Shown here: positions 21,842-31,033 of the stretch, in pieces | Layout of the letters: every line of letters starts with the position of its first letter | Numbering within the stretch: position 1 is the stretch's first letter | Source of the DNA: Salinispora pacifica CNR114 | GTDB taxonomy: Bacteria > Actinomycetota > Actinomycetes > Mycobacteriales > Micromonosporaceae | Reading direction: 5' to 3' | DNA: 64,000 bases | Assembly: GCF_000514775.1 (NCBI RefSeq) | Contig: NZ_AZWO01000006.1 | Span: 62,001-126,000, forward strand | Made by a program: the position numbers and the translations under genes | Notes under the pieces: model-generated | Databases searched by the model: none | Told to the model about the DNA's origin: nothing | Seen by the model: only the letters and a program-made list of their open reading frames with translations

Positions 21842-22237
21842 TCAACGGCGCCCCTCCGGGCGCTGCCGCCACCGGTCCTCCATCCGATCCAGGATTGACG
21901 GTCGACGCCCCGACCGCCCACGGGACCGGCGGCGCGTTGTCGTCCCGCCCACGACATGCAGGTCGGGGGACTGCGACCGCCGGTGCGACTGCGCCCCGAA
22001 GCCCAACGCGGCCAACATGACGACGAAACCCGCCACCGCCAGCGGCGGGGTCTTGATCACCGCGCCGTAAACCAGCAGGGACAGGCCGACGACGACCACG
22101 CCGGCGGCGATGAGCAAACGACGCCGCGCGTGGAAACGCGGGTCGCTGGCGCGCACGGCCGAGGCGAACTTGGGGTCCTCGGCAAGCGACCGCTCGATCT
22201 GATCGAACAGCCGCTGCTCGTGCTCCGAGAGCGGCAC
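21842..22237 (-). CDS. DUF3040 membrane protein
   Basis: A 131-residue protein starting PLSEHEQRLFDQIERSLAEDPKFA, the hallmark of actinobacterial DUF3040 proteins, followed by two membrane helices (LLIAAGVVVVGLSLLVYG and PLAVAGFVVMLAALGFGA) and a basic tail rich in Arg. Function is unknown; the family is often found near division and cell-wall genes. It is transcribed convergently to the transglutaminase gene and lies downstream of dinB on the same strand, 114 nt away. Confidence 0.88.
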   Translation of the reverse strand: MPLSEHEQRLFDQIERSLAEDPKFASAVRASDPRFHARRRLLIAAGVVVVGLSLLVYGAVIKTPPLAVAGFVVMLAALGFGAQSHRRSQSPDLHVVGGTTTRRRSRGRSGRRPSILDRMEDRWRQRPEGRR

Positions 22238-22351
22238 GGCACTCCTCCCCGGTCACGTTGGTCGGCCCGGGCGGCCGACAGACCGTGGCAGCCAACCAGC
22301 TGCTTACCCACAAGTCTACGAGGGCCCTCGCGCGTCGGAAAGCGGGACGAC

Positions 22352-23611
22352 CTATGGCCGGCGCTGATTTTCCCTCAGCTGCTGGTCACGGGGGCGCAAC
22401 AGGCTGGCTGGACCGATGACGGAACGCCCGAAACGGGCAGCGGCGGCGTCAACGGCGCGTTCAGCCTCCCGCCACCCCCGAGCGGGCTCACCAAGGGCGA
22501 GTTGCCGGGGTGCGTCCCGGACGGGCACGATCTGCTCAGCCCGGACGCCGACCAGCCGGATCGGTTCCCCGGGGTCCAGGAGGGTGTAGAGCGCCCAGGC
22601 GGTGTCGAACATCTCCCGGCCGACATCGGTCGGAACATCGAGGCTGCGGGAGCGGCTGACCGTCCGAAAATCGGCCAACCGCACCTTCAACGTCACCGTC
22701 CGCCCCACCTGGCCACCGCGGCGCAGCCGGGCACCGACCTTCTCGGCGAGGCCGAGCAGAGCCCGACGGATCTCCCGCCGATCGGTCACGTCAACGTCGA
22801 ACGTCACCTCCGCACCGACCGACTTCTCCCCCCGCTCCGGGGTGACCCGCCGCGGGTCCCGCCCCCACGCCAGCTCGTGCAGGTGCCGGGCCGCGGCGGC
22901 ACCGAGCGCCCGACGGAGCATCCCGTCCGGCGCCTGCGCCAGCTCACCGACGGTGACCAGGCCGAGCCGACGCAGCGTCTCGGCCGACCGCTCCCCAACC
23001 CCCCAGAGCGCCTCCACCGGCAACGGATGCAGAAACTCAAGCACCCGTGCGGTCGGAACCACCAGCAGCCCGTCCGGCTTGGCCCGCGTCGAGCCAAGCT
23101 TCGCGACGAACTTGCTCGACGCCACCCCGACCGAGCAGGTGATCCCCACCTCGGTCGCCACCCGCTCGCGAATCAGCCGGGCGATCGCCGACGGCGGGCC
23201 GAACAGCCGCTGGGCGCCGGCCACGTCGAGGAAGGCCTCGTCCAGGGAGAGGGGCTCGACCAGCGGTGTGACCTCCCGGAAGATCTGCATCACCCGGCGC
23301 GAGGCGGTCGTGTAGGCGGTGAAGTCGGGCGGCAAGAAGACCGCGTGCGGGCAGAGCGCCCGGGCCCGCGCGGTCGGCATCGCGCTGCGAACCCCGTACC
23401 GTCGGGCCGGGTAGCTCGCCGAGCTGACCACCCCCCGCGGTCCCAGCCCGCCGACCACGAGCGGCCGGCCGCGCAGCTCCGGCCGGCGGCACACCTCGAC
23501 AGCGGCGAAGAACGCGTCCATGTCGACGTGCAGGACCCGGCAGCCGGAGTCGTCGGCGTCCGGCCCGAAACGTGGGTCGCCGCCACGCGGCAACGACTGG
23601 CTGCGGCCCAT
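22352..23611 (-). CDS. dinB: DinB, DNA polymerase IV (Y family)
   Basis: A 419-residue Y-family polymerase. Catalytic carboxylates are in VLHVDMDAFFAAVE and SLDEAFLDVAG; the YPARRYGVRSAMP finger motif and the helix-hairpin-helix region VEALWGVGERSAETLRRLG are present. The little-finger domain starts around SVGAEVTFDVDVTDRREIRRALL. All catalytic residues are intact, unlike ImuB at 29447. No clear LexA box lies directly upstream, so damage induction is not evident. Confidence 0.95.
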   Translation of the reverse strand: MGRSQSLPRGGDPRFGPDADDSGCRVLHVDMDAFFAAVEVCRRPELRGRPLVVGGLGPRGVVSSASYPARRYGVRSAMPTARARALCPHAVFLPPDFTAYTTASRRVMQIFREVTPLVEPLSLDEAFLDVAGAQRLFGPPSAIARLIRERVATEVGITCSVGVASSKFVAKLGSTRAKPDGLLVVPTARVLEFLHPLPVEALWGVGERSAETLRRLGLVTVGELAQAPDGMLRRALGAAAARHLHELAWGRDPRRVTPERGEKSVGAEVTFDVDVTDRREIRRALLGLAEKVGARLRRGGQVGRTVTLKVRLADFRTVSRSRSLDVPTDVGREMFDTAWALYTLLDPGEPIRLVGVRAEQIVPVRDAPRQLALGEPARGWREAERAVDAAAARFGRSVIGPASLLRPRDQQLRENQRRP

Positions 23612-23672
23612 ACCCGGAAGGCTAGTGCGGTTATCCCTGCCCCGGCCAGCGACGCGGCAGCGAAACCGCAGC

Positions 23673-24911
23673 TCAGCCCCGGACCACCAACAGTGGGATC
23701 ATCATCTCCGCCGCGGTGTCCGAACCGTGGTACGCCACCAGCCGACTCGCCATCGGCGGCTCGGAGCGGGTGGCCAGCACGGCGTGGTCGCCGTTGCAGA
23801 GCACCACCACGTCCCCGATTCGGCCCAGGTGCTCCTCGGGCACCGGGCCGAACCAGCCCGCCGCCACCAGCTCCGCCCGGGTGGTGACCCGGGCGGCGGC
23901 ACCGAGCACGGCCGACCAGGTGGCCACCACGTCGTCCTGGGCACCGGGCCGCACGTGCAGGTAGCGCACTCGGGGCTCGCCGGCCACCACCGTCACGCCG
24001 GCGCGCAGGCGCGGGTCGGCATCCAGGTCGAACCGGCGCTCAGGGGGAATGTCGAGCTGACCGTGGTCGGCGGTAACCAGCAACGCCGCGTCCGGCGGCA
24101 GCCCCTCCACGAGACGAGCCAGCAGTCGGTCGACATCGGCCGCGGCGGCGCGCCACGGCGCCGAATCGACCCCGCTGAGATGGCCGCGCCGATCGAGGTC
24201 GGGGTGGTAACCAGAGACCAGGGTGGGCCCGGACCCCGCCGCCAGCGCGGCCAACATCTCCCGACCCAGTTCGTCAGCGTCCGCCGCGCCCCGGTAGTCG
24301 CCACCCCGATTGGCCGCCAGGGTGAGGCCGCTCCCGCCGAACTCGGGCCGGCTCACCACCGTCACCCGGACCCCGGCGGCCTGGGCCCGTTCCAGCTGGG
24401 TGGGGACGGGTTGCCAGCGCAGCGGCTCCGGGTCGCCGGCCCAGTCAAGGTGGTTGAGCACTCGGTCGGTGCCGGGGACCCGCAGGGTGAACCCGAGCAC
24501 GCCGTGCGCACCGGGGGCAGTGCCCGTGCCGAGGGTCACCAGGCTGGTCGGAGTGGTGGACGGAAAGCCGGAGGTGAGCGGCCGGCCGACGGTTGCGGTC
24601 AGCCCAGCCAGAGTCGGTGCGTACGGCGTGGCGGTGGGGATCTGATGCCAGCCGAGCCCATCCACCAACAGCACGGCGATCCGGCGCACGCCTTCGAGCA
24701 CAGCAGTCAGGCCGAGCACGTCGGTCGCGCCGGGCACTCCCAGCGCCGCGAGCGCGGCGGGCAGGATGTCCGCGAGGCTCGCCACGCCGTACTGGGGGGC
24801 GAGGATCCCGTACGGATCGCTCGCCCCGGAGTCAGCCCCGACCGGCGAACCGGCCGCGGCCCACGGCGACGGGACGCCAGGCCGGCGGGTGTGCTCCGGC
24901 GGGCCGGTCAT
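23673..24911 (-). CDS. Alkaline phosphatase-superfamily phosphodiesterase
   Basis: A 412-residue type I phosphodiesterase/nucleotide pyrophosphatase-like protein. Metal-binding motifs are VLLVDGLGWHQ, the nucleophile region FPSTTPTSLVTLGTG (Thr in STTPTS) and LVTADHGQLD; HPDLDRRGHLSG supplies further ligands. No signal peptide is evident, suggesting a cytoplasmic enzyme. The ATG at 24911 overlaps the stop of the methyltransferase (ATGA), so the two are co-translated. Substrate unknown; this actinobacterial pair is conserved in my recollection, but I cannot verify that here. Confidence 0.85.
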   Translation of the reverse strand: MTGPPEHTRRPGVPSPWAAAGSPVGADSGASDPYGILAPQYGVASLADILPAALAALGVPGATDVLGLTAVLEGVRRIAVLLVDGLGWHQIPTATPYAPTLAGLTATVGRPLTSGFPSTTPTSLVTLGTGTAPGAHGVLGFTLRVPGTDRVLNHLDWAGDPEPLRWQPVPTQLERAQAAGVRVTVVSRPEFGGSGLTLAANRGGDYRGAADADELGREMLAALAAGSGPTLVSGYHPDLDRRGHLSGVDSAPWRAAAADVDRLLARLVEGLPPDAALLVTADHGQLDIPPERRFDLDADPRLRAGVTVVAGEPRVRYLHVRPGAQDDVVATWSAVLGAAARVTTRAELVAAGWFGPVPEEHLGRIGDVVVLCNGDHAVLATRSEPPMASRLVAYHGSDTAAEMMIPLLVVRG

Positions 24912-25678
24912 GCCTGCCGACGGGCGAACAGGTGTAACTGGGCGGCGAGGTCCCGCCAGGGCGGTTGGGCGGCGAGCGCCAACTCCAGCTCCAGCAGGGC
25001 GGCGGGCTGGCCATCGGCGACCGCGGCGGGCAGCAGGTCGGTGAGGACGCGTACGCCGTGGATCTCCTCGACCGCCAGACCTGCGGCCGTGAGCAGCGCG
25101 GCCGCCTCATCGGCGGCGAAACGCCGCCGCAGCGGGTCCCGGGGACCGGCGGCTCCGGAGGTATCGGCGGCGAGGAGTGCGGCGACCTCCAGCTGGCCGG
25201 TCATGGCCCGACCGAGCACGGCGGCGGCCCGCCCGGCGACCAGGGCGCTCGCGGCCCCGCCGGGGCGCAGCGCACCGGCCAGTGCGGCGACCACCGCCGC
25301 CGGATCGTCAACCACCTCCAGAACGGCATGGCAGAGCACCAAATCCACGCTGGCCGGCTCCACGAGCCCGGCGAGCGCGTCCCCGTCGCCCTGCACCGCA
25401 TGCACCCGGTCGGCAACCCCGGCCTCAGCGGCGCGGCGGGTCAGCGCGGCGAGCGCGTCGGGGTTGGCGTCCACGACAGTCACCTGGTGCCCAGCCAGGG
25501 CCAGCGGGACCGCGAAGCCGCCGGTGCCGCCACCCACGTCGAGTACGGTCAGGTCAGTGCCGGCACGGCGGTCAAGCTCGGCGCGCAGCACCGACCAGAT
25601 GACAGCGGTACGCGGGGTCAGCGGCGGGCCAGTGAGCCGCCCTCGGGTCTGCTCCACCTCGACCAGCCTAGTCACCAC
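24908..25678 (-). CDS. Class I SAM-dependent methyltransferase
   Basis: A Rossmann-fold methyltransferase of up to 256 residues. Motif I is VLDVGGGTGGFAVPLA, the acidic strand-2 end VTVVDANPDAL, and the post-motif VDLVLCHAVLEVVDDPAAVVAALAGALRPGG covers motifs II and III. The substrate cannot be read from sequence. Start is uncertain: consecutive GTG codons occur at 25678 and 25675, with another at 25657. It is first in a two-gene unit with the phosphodiesterase. Confidence 0.85.
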   Translation of the reverse strand: MVTRLVEVEQTRGRLTGPPLTPRTAVIWSVLRAELDRRAGTDLTVLDVGGGTGGFAVPLALAGHQVTVVDANPDALAALTRRAAEAGVADRVHAVQGDGDALAGLVEPASVDLVLCHAVLEVVDDPAAVVAALAGALRPGGAASALVAGRAAAVLGRAMTGQLEVAALLAADTSGAAGPRDPLRRRFAADEAAALLTAAGLAVEEIHGVRVLTDLLPAAVADGQPAALLELELALAAQPPWRDLAAQLHLFARRQA

Positions 25679-25705
25679 GTCCAGTCCCGTCCGGAACGGC
25701 TGGCC

Positions 25706-25744
25706 GGTCAGGCCCCGGGACGGTCAGGCCCCGGGACGGTCAGG
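25706..25744. repeat. 16-bp tandem repeat, 2.4 copies
   Basis: GGTCAGGCCCCGGGAC occurs at 25706-25721 and 25722-25737, followed by a partial third copy. The third copy contains the stop codon of the 59-residue protein gene. Confidence 0.85.
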
Positions 25745-25919
25745 ACTCGCCGCCGGTGACGGCTTCCTCCTCGTGTCGCGAACGCACCGAGTTCGCCACC
25801 GGTCCCTCGGTGATCTCGTACTCCCGGGCCTCGGCGTGATGGGTGGGCACCCACCCGGCCCCGAGCCGGGTCCGGCTCGTGTTGGCCACCCCACCGTTGT
25901 AGGCGCGATTCCCCGTCAT
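25740..25919 (-). CDS. Small conserved-looking hypothetical protein, 59 aa
   Basis: A 60-codon ORF that starts with ATG at 25919 and has AGGGGA 8 nt upstream. The product begins MTGNRAYNGGVANTSRTR and continues with AREYEITEGPVANSVRSR and an acidic end (HEEEAVTGGES). It is hydrophilic, with no membrane segment or Cys. Codon third positions are strongly GC-biased, consistent with real coding. It lies between dnaE2 and the methyltransferase on the same strand. Function not recognised. The longer overlapping frame at 25708-26058 is Arg-rich and looks like a shadow. Confidence 0.65.
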   Translation of the reverse strand: MTGNRAYNGGVANTSRTRLGAGWVPTHHAEAREYEITEGPVANSVRSRHEEEAVTGGES

Positions 25920-26017
25920 CGGTTCGTCCCCTCGCTACCGCGCGAGCCACGTTGCCAGCGCGGGCAGGAGTCTTCCGCCGCCCGAAGCCAAAAACCGTAA
26001 CCCGAATCACTTGACGA

Positions 26018-29000
26018 TCATCGGAAATCGCGGGCGGGCTGCCGAACCTGGAGTTCAATCGGGTCCAGTCGGTCAGCGGTGAGATTGATCACCCCCTCGT
26101 GTCGGTGGAGGAGGCCCCGGACCACCAGCCCCCCGCTGTTCTTCGCCACCTGCCGATAGCGCTGCCACAACCCGGGGGAACAGGTGACATTGAGCATCCC
26201 CGTCTCGTCCTCCAGGTTGAGGAAGGTGACCCCACCCGCGGTCGCCGGACGCTGCCGGTGGGTGACGATCCCGCCAACCCGAATCCGCCGACCCGGCTCC
26301 ACCAGCGCGAGCCGGGCGATCGGCACCGCCCCCAGAGCGTCGAGCTGGTCCCGGACGAACCGGGCCGGATGGCTCTCCGGCGACAGCCCGGTCGCCCAGA
26401 CATCCGCGACGAGACGATCGACCGCCGCCATCCCGGGCAACGTCGGCGCGACCGTGCCGGGCACGGTACCGGGCAGGCGGTCAGGATGCTCCTGGGCCGC
26501 TGCCCCGGCGCTCCAGAGCGCCTGCCGTCTGGTCACGCCGAAACACGCGAAGGCATCTGCGGTGGCGAGCGCCTCCAGCTGCGTGGCGGTCAGACCCGCC
26601 CGCCGGGCCAGGTCCGACATATCCTGATACGGCCCATGCGCTGCCCGCTCGGTCTCGATCCGCTCGGCCACCTCCACACCGAGCGTACGCACGCTGCCCA
26701 GCCCGAGCCGGACCGCCGGACCACCCAGCCCCCACTCGTGCGGCGGCTCCCCCGGCTGGCTTCCCCACCGGGTGTTCGGGGTGGACTCCAGGACCGCCCC
26801 GGCACCGCTGGCATTGACATCCGGCCGGCGGACCTCCACCCCGTGCCGACGGGCGTCATCCACCAGGGTCTGCGGCGAGTAGAACCCCATCGGTTGGGCG
26901 TTGAGCAGCGCGGCCAGGAACGGTGCCGGGTGGTACCGCTTGAGCCAGGAGCTGGCATAGACCAGGTAGGCGAAGCTCATCGCGTGGCTCTCCGGGAAGC
27001 CGTAGCTGGCGAACGCGGTGAGCTTGCGGTAGACATCGTCGGCCAGCTCACCGGTGATGCCCCGCTCGGCCATCCCGGCGTAGAGCCGATCGGCGATCCG
27101 GGCCATCCGCTCCGCCGACCGCTTGGCCCCCATCGCCCGGCGCAGTTGGTCCGCCTCGGCCGCGTCGAAGCCGGCCAGGTCGATGGCGAGTTGCATGAGC
27201 TGCTCCTGGAACAGCGGCACGCCCAACGTCTTCTCCAGCGCGTTGCGCATCAGCGGATGCGGGAAGGTGACCGGCTCCTGGCCGTTCTTACGCCGGATGT
27301 ACGGATGCACTGAGCCGCCCTGGATCGGGCCCGGCCGGATCAGCGCCACCTCCACCACCAGGTCGTAGAAGCAGCGGGGCTTGAGCCGGGGCAGGGTGGC
27401 CATCTGGGCGCGGCTCTCCACCTGGAACACCCCGACCGCGTCGGCCCGACAGAGCATGTCGTAGACCTCGGCGTCGTCCAGGGACATGTCGCCCAGCTCG
27501 AGCCGCGCCCCGATCAGGTCGTAACCATGGTGCAATGCGGCGAGCATGCCGAGGCCGAGCAGGTCGAACTTGACCAAACCGACGGCGGCGCAGTCGTCCT
27601 TGTCCCACTGGAGCACACTCCGGCCGGGCATCCGCCCCCACTCCACCGGACACACCTCGATCACCGGCCGGTCGCAGATCACCATGCCGCCGGAGTGGAT
27701 GCCCAGGTGCCGGGGAAAGGTCTGCACCGCGTCGGCGTACGCCACCACCGGCTCGGGGATGCCCTCGACATCAACCGCGGCGACCGAACTCCACCGATCT
27801 ATCTGTTTACTCCAGGCATCCTGCTGGCCGGGGGAGAACCCGAACGCCTTCGCCACGTCCCGCACCGCCGACCGGGGCCGGTACGAGATGACATTGGCCA
27901 CCTGAGCGGTGTGCTCCCGCCCGTACCGGGCGTAGACGTGTTGGATCACCTCCTCTCGACGGGAGGACTCGATGTCCACGTCAATGTCCGGTGGCCCGTC
28001 CCGCTCCGGAGCGAGAAAGCGCTCGAAGAGCAGCCGGTGGCGGACCGCGTCAACGTTGGTGATCCGTAACGCGTAGCAGACCGCCGAGTTCGCCGCCGAC
28101 CCTCGGCCCTGACAGTAGATGCCCTGCTCACGGCAGAACGTGACGATGTCGTAGACCACCAGGAAGTAGCCGGGAAAGCCCAGCTCCTCGATCATGTTCA
28201 GCTCATGTTCAAGCTGCGCGTACGCCTCGGGGTGCGCCTCCGGCGGGCCGTAGCGCTCGCGTGCCCCCCGTGCCGTGAGATGACGCAGCCAGCTCATCTC
28301 GGTGTGCCCAGAACCCACCGGATACGCCGGTAGCGCCGGGGCGACGAGCTGTAGGTCGAAGGCGAGTTCCGCGCCGAAGCCGGCGGCTCGGGCCACCGCC
28401 CCCGGATAGGCGGCGAACCGGGCCGCCATCTCGGCGCCGCTACGCAGGTGAGCGGTGCCGGCAGCAGGTAGCCAGCCGTCGATCTCGTCCAGGCTACGGC
28501 GGGCTCGGACCGCGGCGAGGGTGGTGGCCAGCCGACGTCGCCCCGGAGTGGCGTAGTGCACGTTGTTGGTGGCCACTGTCGGTAACCCGGCGGCCTCCGC
28601 CAGCTCGGCGAGGGCGTCGTTGCGGTCAGCGTCAATCGGGTGGCCGTGGTCGGTCAACTCCACCGCGACCATCTCCGTGCCGAACAGCGCGGTCAGCCGA
28701 TCCAGTTCCCGGGCCGCCGCGTCAACTCCCTCGGTGAGCAGCGCGGCCGGTACGTGGCCCTTGCGGCAGCCGGTGAGCACCAGCACGTGATCCCGCAACT
28801 CGGCCGCGACCTCCGCCAACTCCCCGTAGACCGGACGGCCCTTCTCGCCACCGCGTAGCTGGGCCCGGGAAATGGTGGCGGCCAGCCGGGCATACCCCTC
28901 GTGGCCGTGGGCGAGCAGCAACAGGTGCCGCCCGAGCGGGTCCGGCTCGCCACCGGGCGGTCCCGGTAGGTCGAGGGAGAGCTCCGCGCCGAAGACCGTC

Positions 29001-29392
29001 GGCAGGTGCAGGGCACGCGCCGCCTCGGCGAAGCGCACCACGCCGTAGAAGCCATCATGGTCGGTCACCGCGAGCGCGGTGAGCCCCAGCCGGGCGGCCT
29101 CCTCGGCCAACTCCTCCGGGTGGCTGGCACCGTCGAGGAAGCTGAAGTTGGTGTGCGTGTGCAGCTCGGCGTACGGCACCACATCGTCCGGGCGGGCTGT
29201 CGCGGGCGGCGGATGGTACGGACGCCTGCCGGCCCGCGCGGGAGCATCGCCGCCGTCGGCCTCCACCGTCAGCGGGTCCACCACGTGCAGATGCCGCTCG
29301 CGATCGCGGGTACGACGTTGCCCCCGAGTGGATTCACCGCTGAGCACCCGCTCCAGCTCCGACCACGGCAGATCCGGGTTGTGGAAGCTCAT
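26018..29392 (-). CDS. dnaE2: DnaE2, error-prone DNA polymerase III alpha subunit
   Basis: A 1124-residue C-family polymerase of the DnaE2 type, used for translesion synthesis in damage-induced mutagenesis. The N-terminal PHP domain starts YAELHTHTNFSFLDGASHPEEL; the palm has PDIDVDIESSRREEVIQHVY with catalytic aspartates; the helix-hairpin-helix and OB domains follow, the OB at IRVGGIVTHRQRPATAGGV. DnaE2 lacks the C-terminal tail of replicative DnaE1, as here. It is the distal gene of the imuA'-imuB-dnaE2 cassette. The start codon lies within an imperfect tandem repeat (29387-29445). Confidence 0.95.
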   Translation of the reverse strand: MSFHNPDLPWSELERVLSGESTRGQRRTRDRERHLHVVDPLTVEADGGDAPARAGRRPYHPPPATARPDDVVPYAELHTHTNFSFLDGASHPEELAEEAARLGLTALAVTDHDGFYGVVRFAEAARALHLPTVFGAELSLDLPGPPGGEPDPLGRHLLLLAHGHEGYARLAATISRAQLRGGEKGRPVYGELAEVAAELRDHVLVLTGCRKGHVPAALLTEGVDAAARELDRLTALFGTEMVAVELTDHGHPIDADRNDALAELAEAAGLPTVATNNVHYATPGRRRLATTLAAVRARRSLDEIDGWLPAAGTAHLRSGAEMAARFAAYPGAVARAAGFGAELAFDLQLVAPALPAYPVGSGHTEMSWLRHLTARGARERYGPPEAHPEAYAQLEHELNMIEELGFPGYFLVVYDIVTFCREQGIYCQGRGSAANSAVCYALRITNVDAVRHRLLFERFLAPERDGPPDIDVDIESSRREEVIQHVYARYGREHTAQVANVISYRPRSAVRDVAKAFGFSPGQQDAWSKQIDRWSSVAAVDVEGIPEPVVAYADAVQTFPRHLGIHSGGMVICDRPVIEVCPVEWGRMPGRSVLQWDKDDCAAVGLVKFDLLGLGMLAALHHGYDLIGARLELGDMSLDDAEVYDMLCRADAVGVFQVESRAQMATLPRLKPRCFYDLVVEVALIRPGPIQGGSVHPYIRRKNGQEPVTFPHPLMRNALEKTLGVPLFQEQLMQLAIDLAGFDAAEADQLRRAMGAKRSAERMARIADRLYAGMAERGITGELADDVYRKLTAFASYGFPESHAMSFAYLVYASSWLKRYHPAPFLAALLNAQPMGFYSPQTLVDDARRHGVEVRRPDVNASGAGAVLESTPNTRWGSQPGEPPHEWGLGGPAVRLGLGSVRTLGVEVAERIETERAAHGPYQDMSDLARRAGLTATQLEALATADAFACFGVTRRQALWSAGAAAQEHPDRLPGTVPGTVAPTLPGMAAVDRLVADVWATGLSPESHPARFVRDQLDALGAVPIARLALVEPGRRIRVGGIVTHRQRPATAGGVTFLNLEDETGMLNVTCSPGLWQRYRQVAKNSGGLVVRGLLHRHEGVINLTADRLDPIELQVRQPARDFR

Positions 29393-29445
29393 CGGCGCCC
29401 GCCAGCGCCGCAGAGGCTCATCGGTGGGCCGCCGGCGCCACAGAG
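29387..29445. repeat. Imperfect tandem duplication at the imuB-dnaE2 junction
   Basis: A 29-nt unit (29387-29415) and a 30-nt unit (29416-29445) are near-identical, each starting GCTCATCGG and ending CAGAG on the plus strand. The copy next to dnaE2 contains its ATG, the other a decoy ATGAGC. It fills nearly all of the intergenic gap. Confidence 0.75.
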
Positions 29446-29446
29446 A

Positions 29447-31033
29447 TCAGTCATAGCTCGCCTCCACCAGCCACCGGCCTCCCTCGACCGCGAGTAGCAG
29501 GGCGGCACCGTCGGCGAGGCAGACCTGGAACCGGGCCCGCCGCCGGGCCGTCGCCGGCTCCCACCACCGCTCGTCAACCGGCCATGGACCGGCCCATCCG
29601 GTGATCGCCACTGGCCGGCCGGCCCCGATGGTGAGCCACGCCGGTGCCGCACTCACCGCCAACCGTGCGCTGACCACGACGGGCTCCTCAACGGCGTCCC
29701 GCACGGTGGCGGCCAGCGGCTCGGGAAGCACCACCGCCGGCGCCGGCGGTGGCAACCGGCCCGGCCACGGCGGCTCCCCCGGCCGGTCCGGCAACCACCC
29801 CGGCGTGGGGGACCCGGGGCGGGCCGACCGGCGTTCATCGCCCCACGGCACCAGGCGCACCTGGTCGGCCGGGGAGCGCCCACCGCCGAGTACCGCGGTG
29901 ACCACCGCCTCGGGGCCAAGGAGACCCTGGATCCGGCTCAACGCCCGATGCGCCCGATCCCGCTCCTCCCCGGCCTCCCCCCACAGGCCGGGCTGGAGGG
30001 CCCCCAGCGCGACCACCCCGTCGGGCACCAGCCGTAGCCGGACGATGCCGGCGGTGGGTCGCACCGGGGCGGCACCCGACCGGCCACCGGAGAGCCACCC
30101 GTCGAGCTGCCACCGCGTCCGGTCGGCGATGGCAGCGGCGGTGAGCAGACCGTCGTGCCGCCAGGTTCGATGCAGTTCCTGACCGTGCGCGGTCACCGCC
30201 TCAATACCGAGACGGGTGCAGGCCAGCCCGTACGCGGCGAGGCGGTCGTGCAGCCGCTCAGCCAGCGCGCGGCCGACGAAGGCCGCCGCGTCAACCCGGT
30301 CGAGCGGTTCGTCCTGGTCCGCGGTGACCGTCAGGTCCACCGGGGGCCGCCGAACCGCGAGCGGGCGGTGGTCCCGGCCCATGGCCAGCCGGTGGGCCAG
30401 CGCACCGTCGGCGCCGAATCGGGCCAGCACGTCGCCGGGGGGCAGCGCGGCGAAGTCGCCGAGGGCGCAGATACCGAGCCGACGCAGCAGGTCGGCCAGG
30501 GCCGGTCGACCGAGCGCCTCGACCGGCTGGTCGGCGAGGAACCGGGGCGTCCCACCCGGGGGGACCACCCGGCCACTGCGGGCGGCCAGCCCGGCGGCGA
30601 ACTCCCCGTCAGCGATGCCGACCTGGCTCTCCACCGCACAGGCCTGGGCGACGTGCTCGATGATTCGCTCCGCCGCCACCTCCTCACCGCCGAGGTGGCG
30701 GGCCGGGCCCCGGGCCGGTACCGCGCACATTCCGGGGCGGACCACCGCCACCCCGGCCACCAACTCCTCGACTGCGGCCACCACCGGCTCGAACGCTCGG
30801 GCGTCCCGGGCGGGATCGTGGGCGACGACGGTGAGTCGGGGGCAGCGGCTCTGTGCCTCCCGCCGCCGTAGTCCTCGGCGCACTCCCTCGGCCCGGGCCG
30901 GCTCGGAGCAGACGACCACCCGGTTGGCGTGCAGTACCGCGACCGGGTCGGTGCTGGGCACCCCCTCCACCAGCTCAGCGGCGACCACCGGCCAGTCCGG
31001 GCACCAGAGCACCATCGTGCGGAGCCCGGTCAT
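29447..31033 (-). CDS. imuB: ImuB, Y-family polymerase-like mutasome subunit
   Basis: A 528-residue Y-family homolog without the catalytic carboxylates: the N-terminus reads TMVLWCPDWPVVAAE where an active polymerase has an Asp-x-Asp pair. The middle keeps the helix-hairpin-helix-like LADLLRRLGICALGDFAALPPG. A QPGLWG motif at about residues 347-352 matches the beta-clamp-binding sequence of mycobacterial ImuB (QLPLWG). ImuB is thought to be a scaffold tethering DnaE2 and ImuA' to the clamp. The true start is the ATG at 31033, overlapping the imuA' stop (ATGA); 180 further upstream codons of open frame are imuA' shadow. Confidence 0.92.
   Translation of the reverse strand: MTGLRTMVLWCPDWPVVAAELVEGVPSTDPVAVLHANRVVVCSEPARAEGVRRGLRRREAQSRCPRLTVVAHDPARDARAFEPVVAAVEELVAGVAVVRPGMCAVPARGPARHLGGEEVAAERIIEHVAQACAVESQVGIADGEFAAGLAARSGRVVPPGGTPRFLADQPVEALGRPALADLLRRLGICALGDFAALPPGDVLARFGADGALAHRLAMGRDHRPLAVRRPPVDLTVTADQDEPLDRVDAAAFVGRALAERLHDRLAAYGLACTRLGIEAVTAHGQELHRTWRHDGLLTAAAIADRTRWQLDGWLSGGRSGAAPVRPTAGIVRLRLVPDGVVALGALQPGLWGEAGEERDRAHRALSRIQGLLGPEAVVTAVLGGGRSPADQVRLVPWGDERRSARPGSPTPGWLPDRPGEPPWPGRLPPPAPAVVLPEPLAATVRDAVEEPVVVSARLAVSAAPAWLTIGAGRPVAITGWAGPWPVDERWWEPATARRRARFQVCLADGAALLLAVEGGRWLVEASYD

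Noticed and set aside
25708..26058. A 116-codon minus-strand frame next to dnaE2
   Set aside because: Overlaps the better supported 59-residue ORF in another frame, is Arg-rich and has no good start signal.
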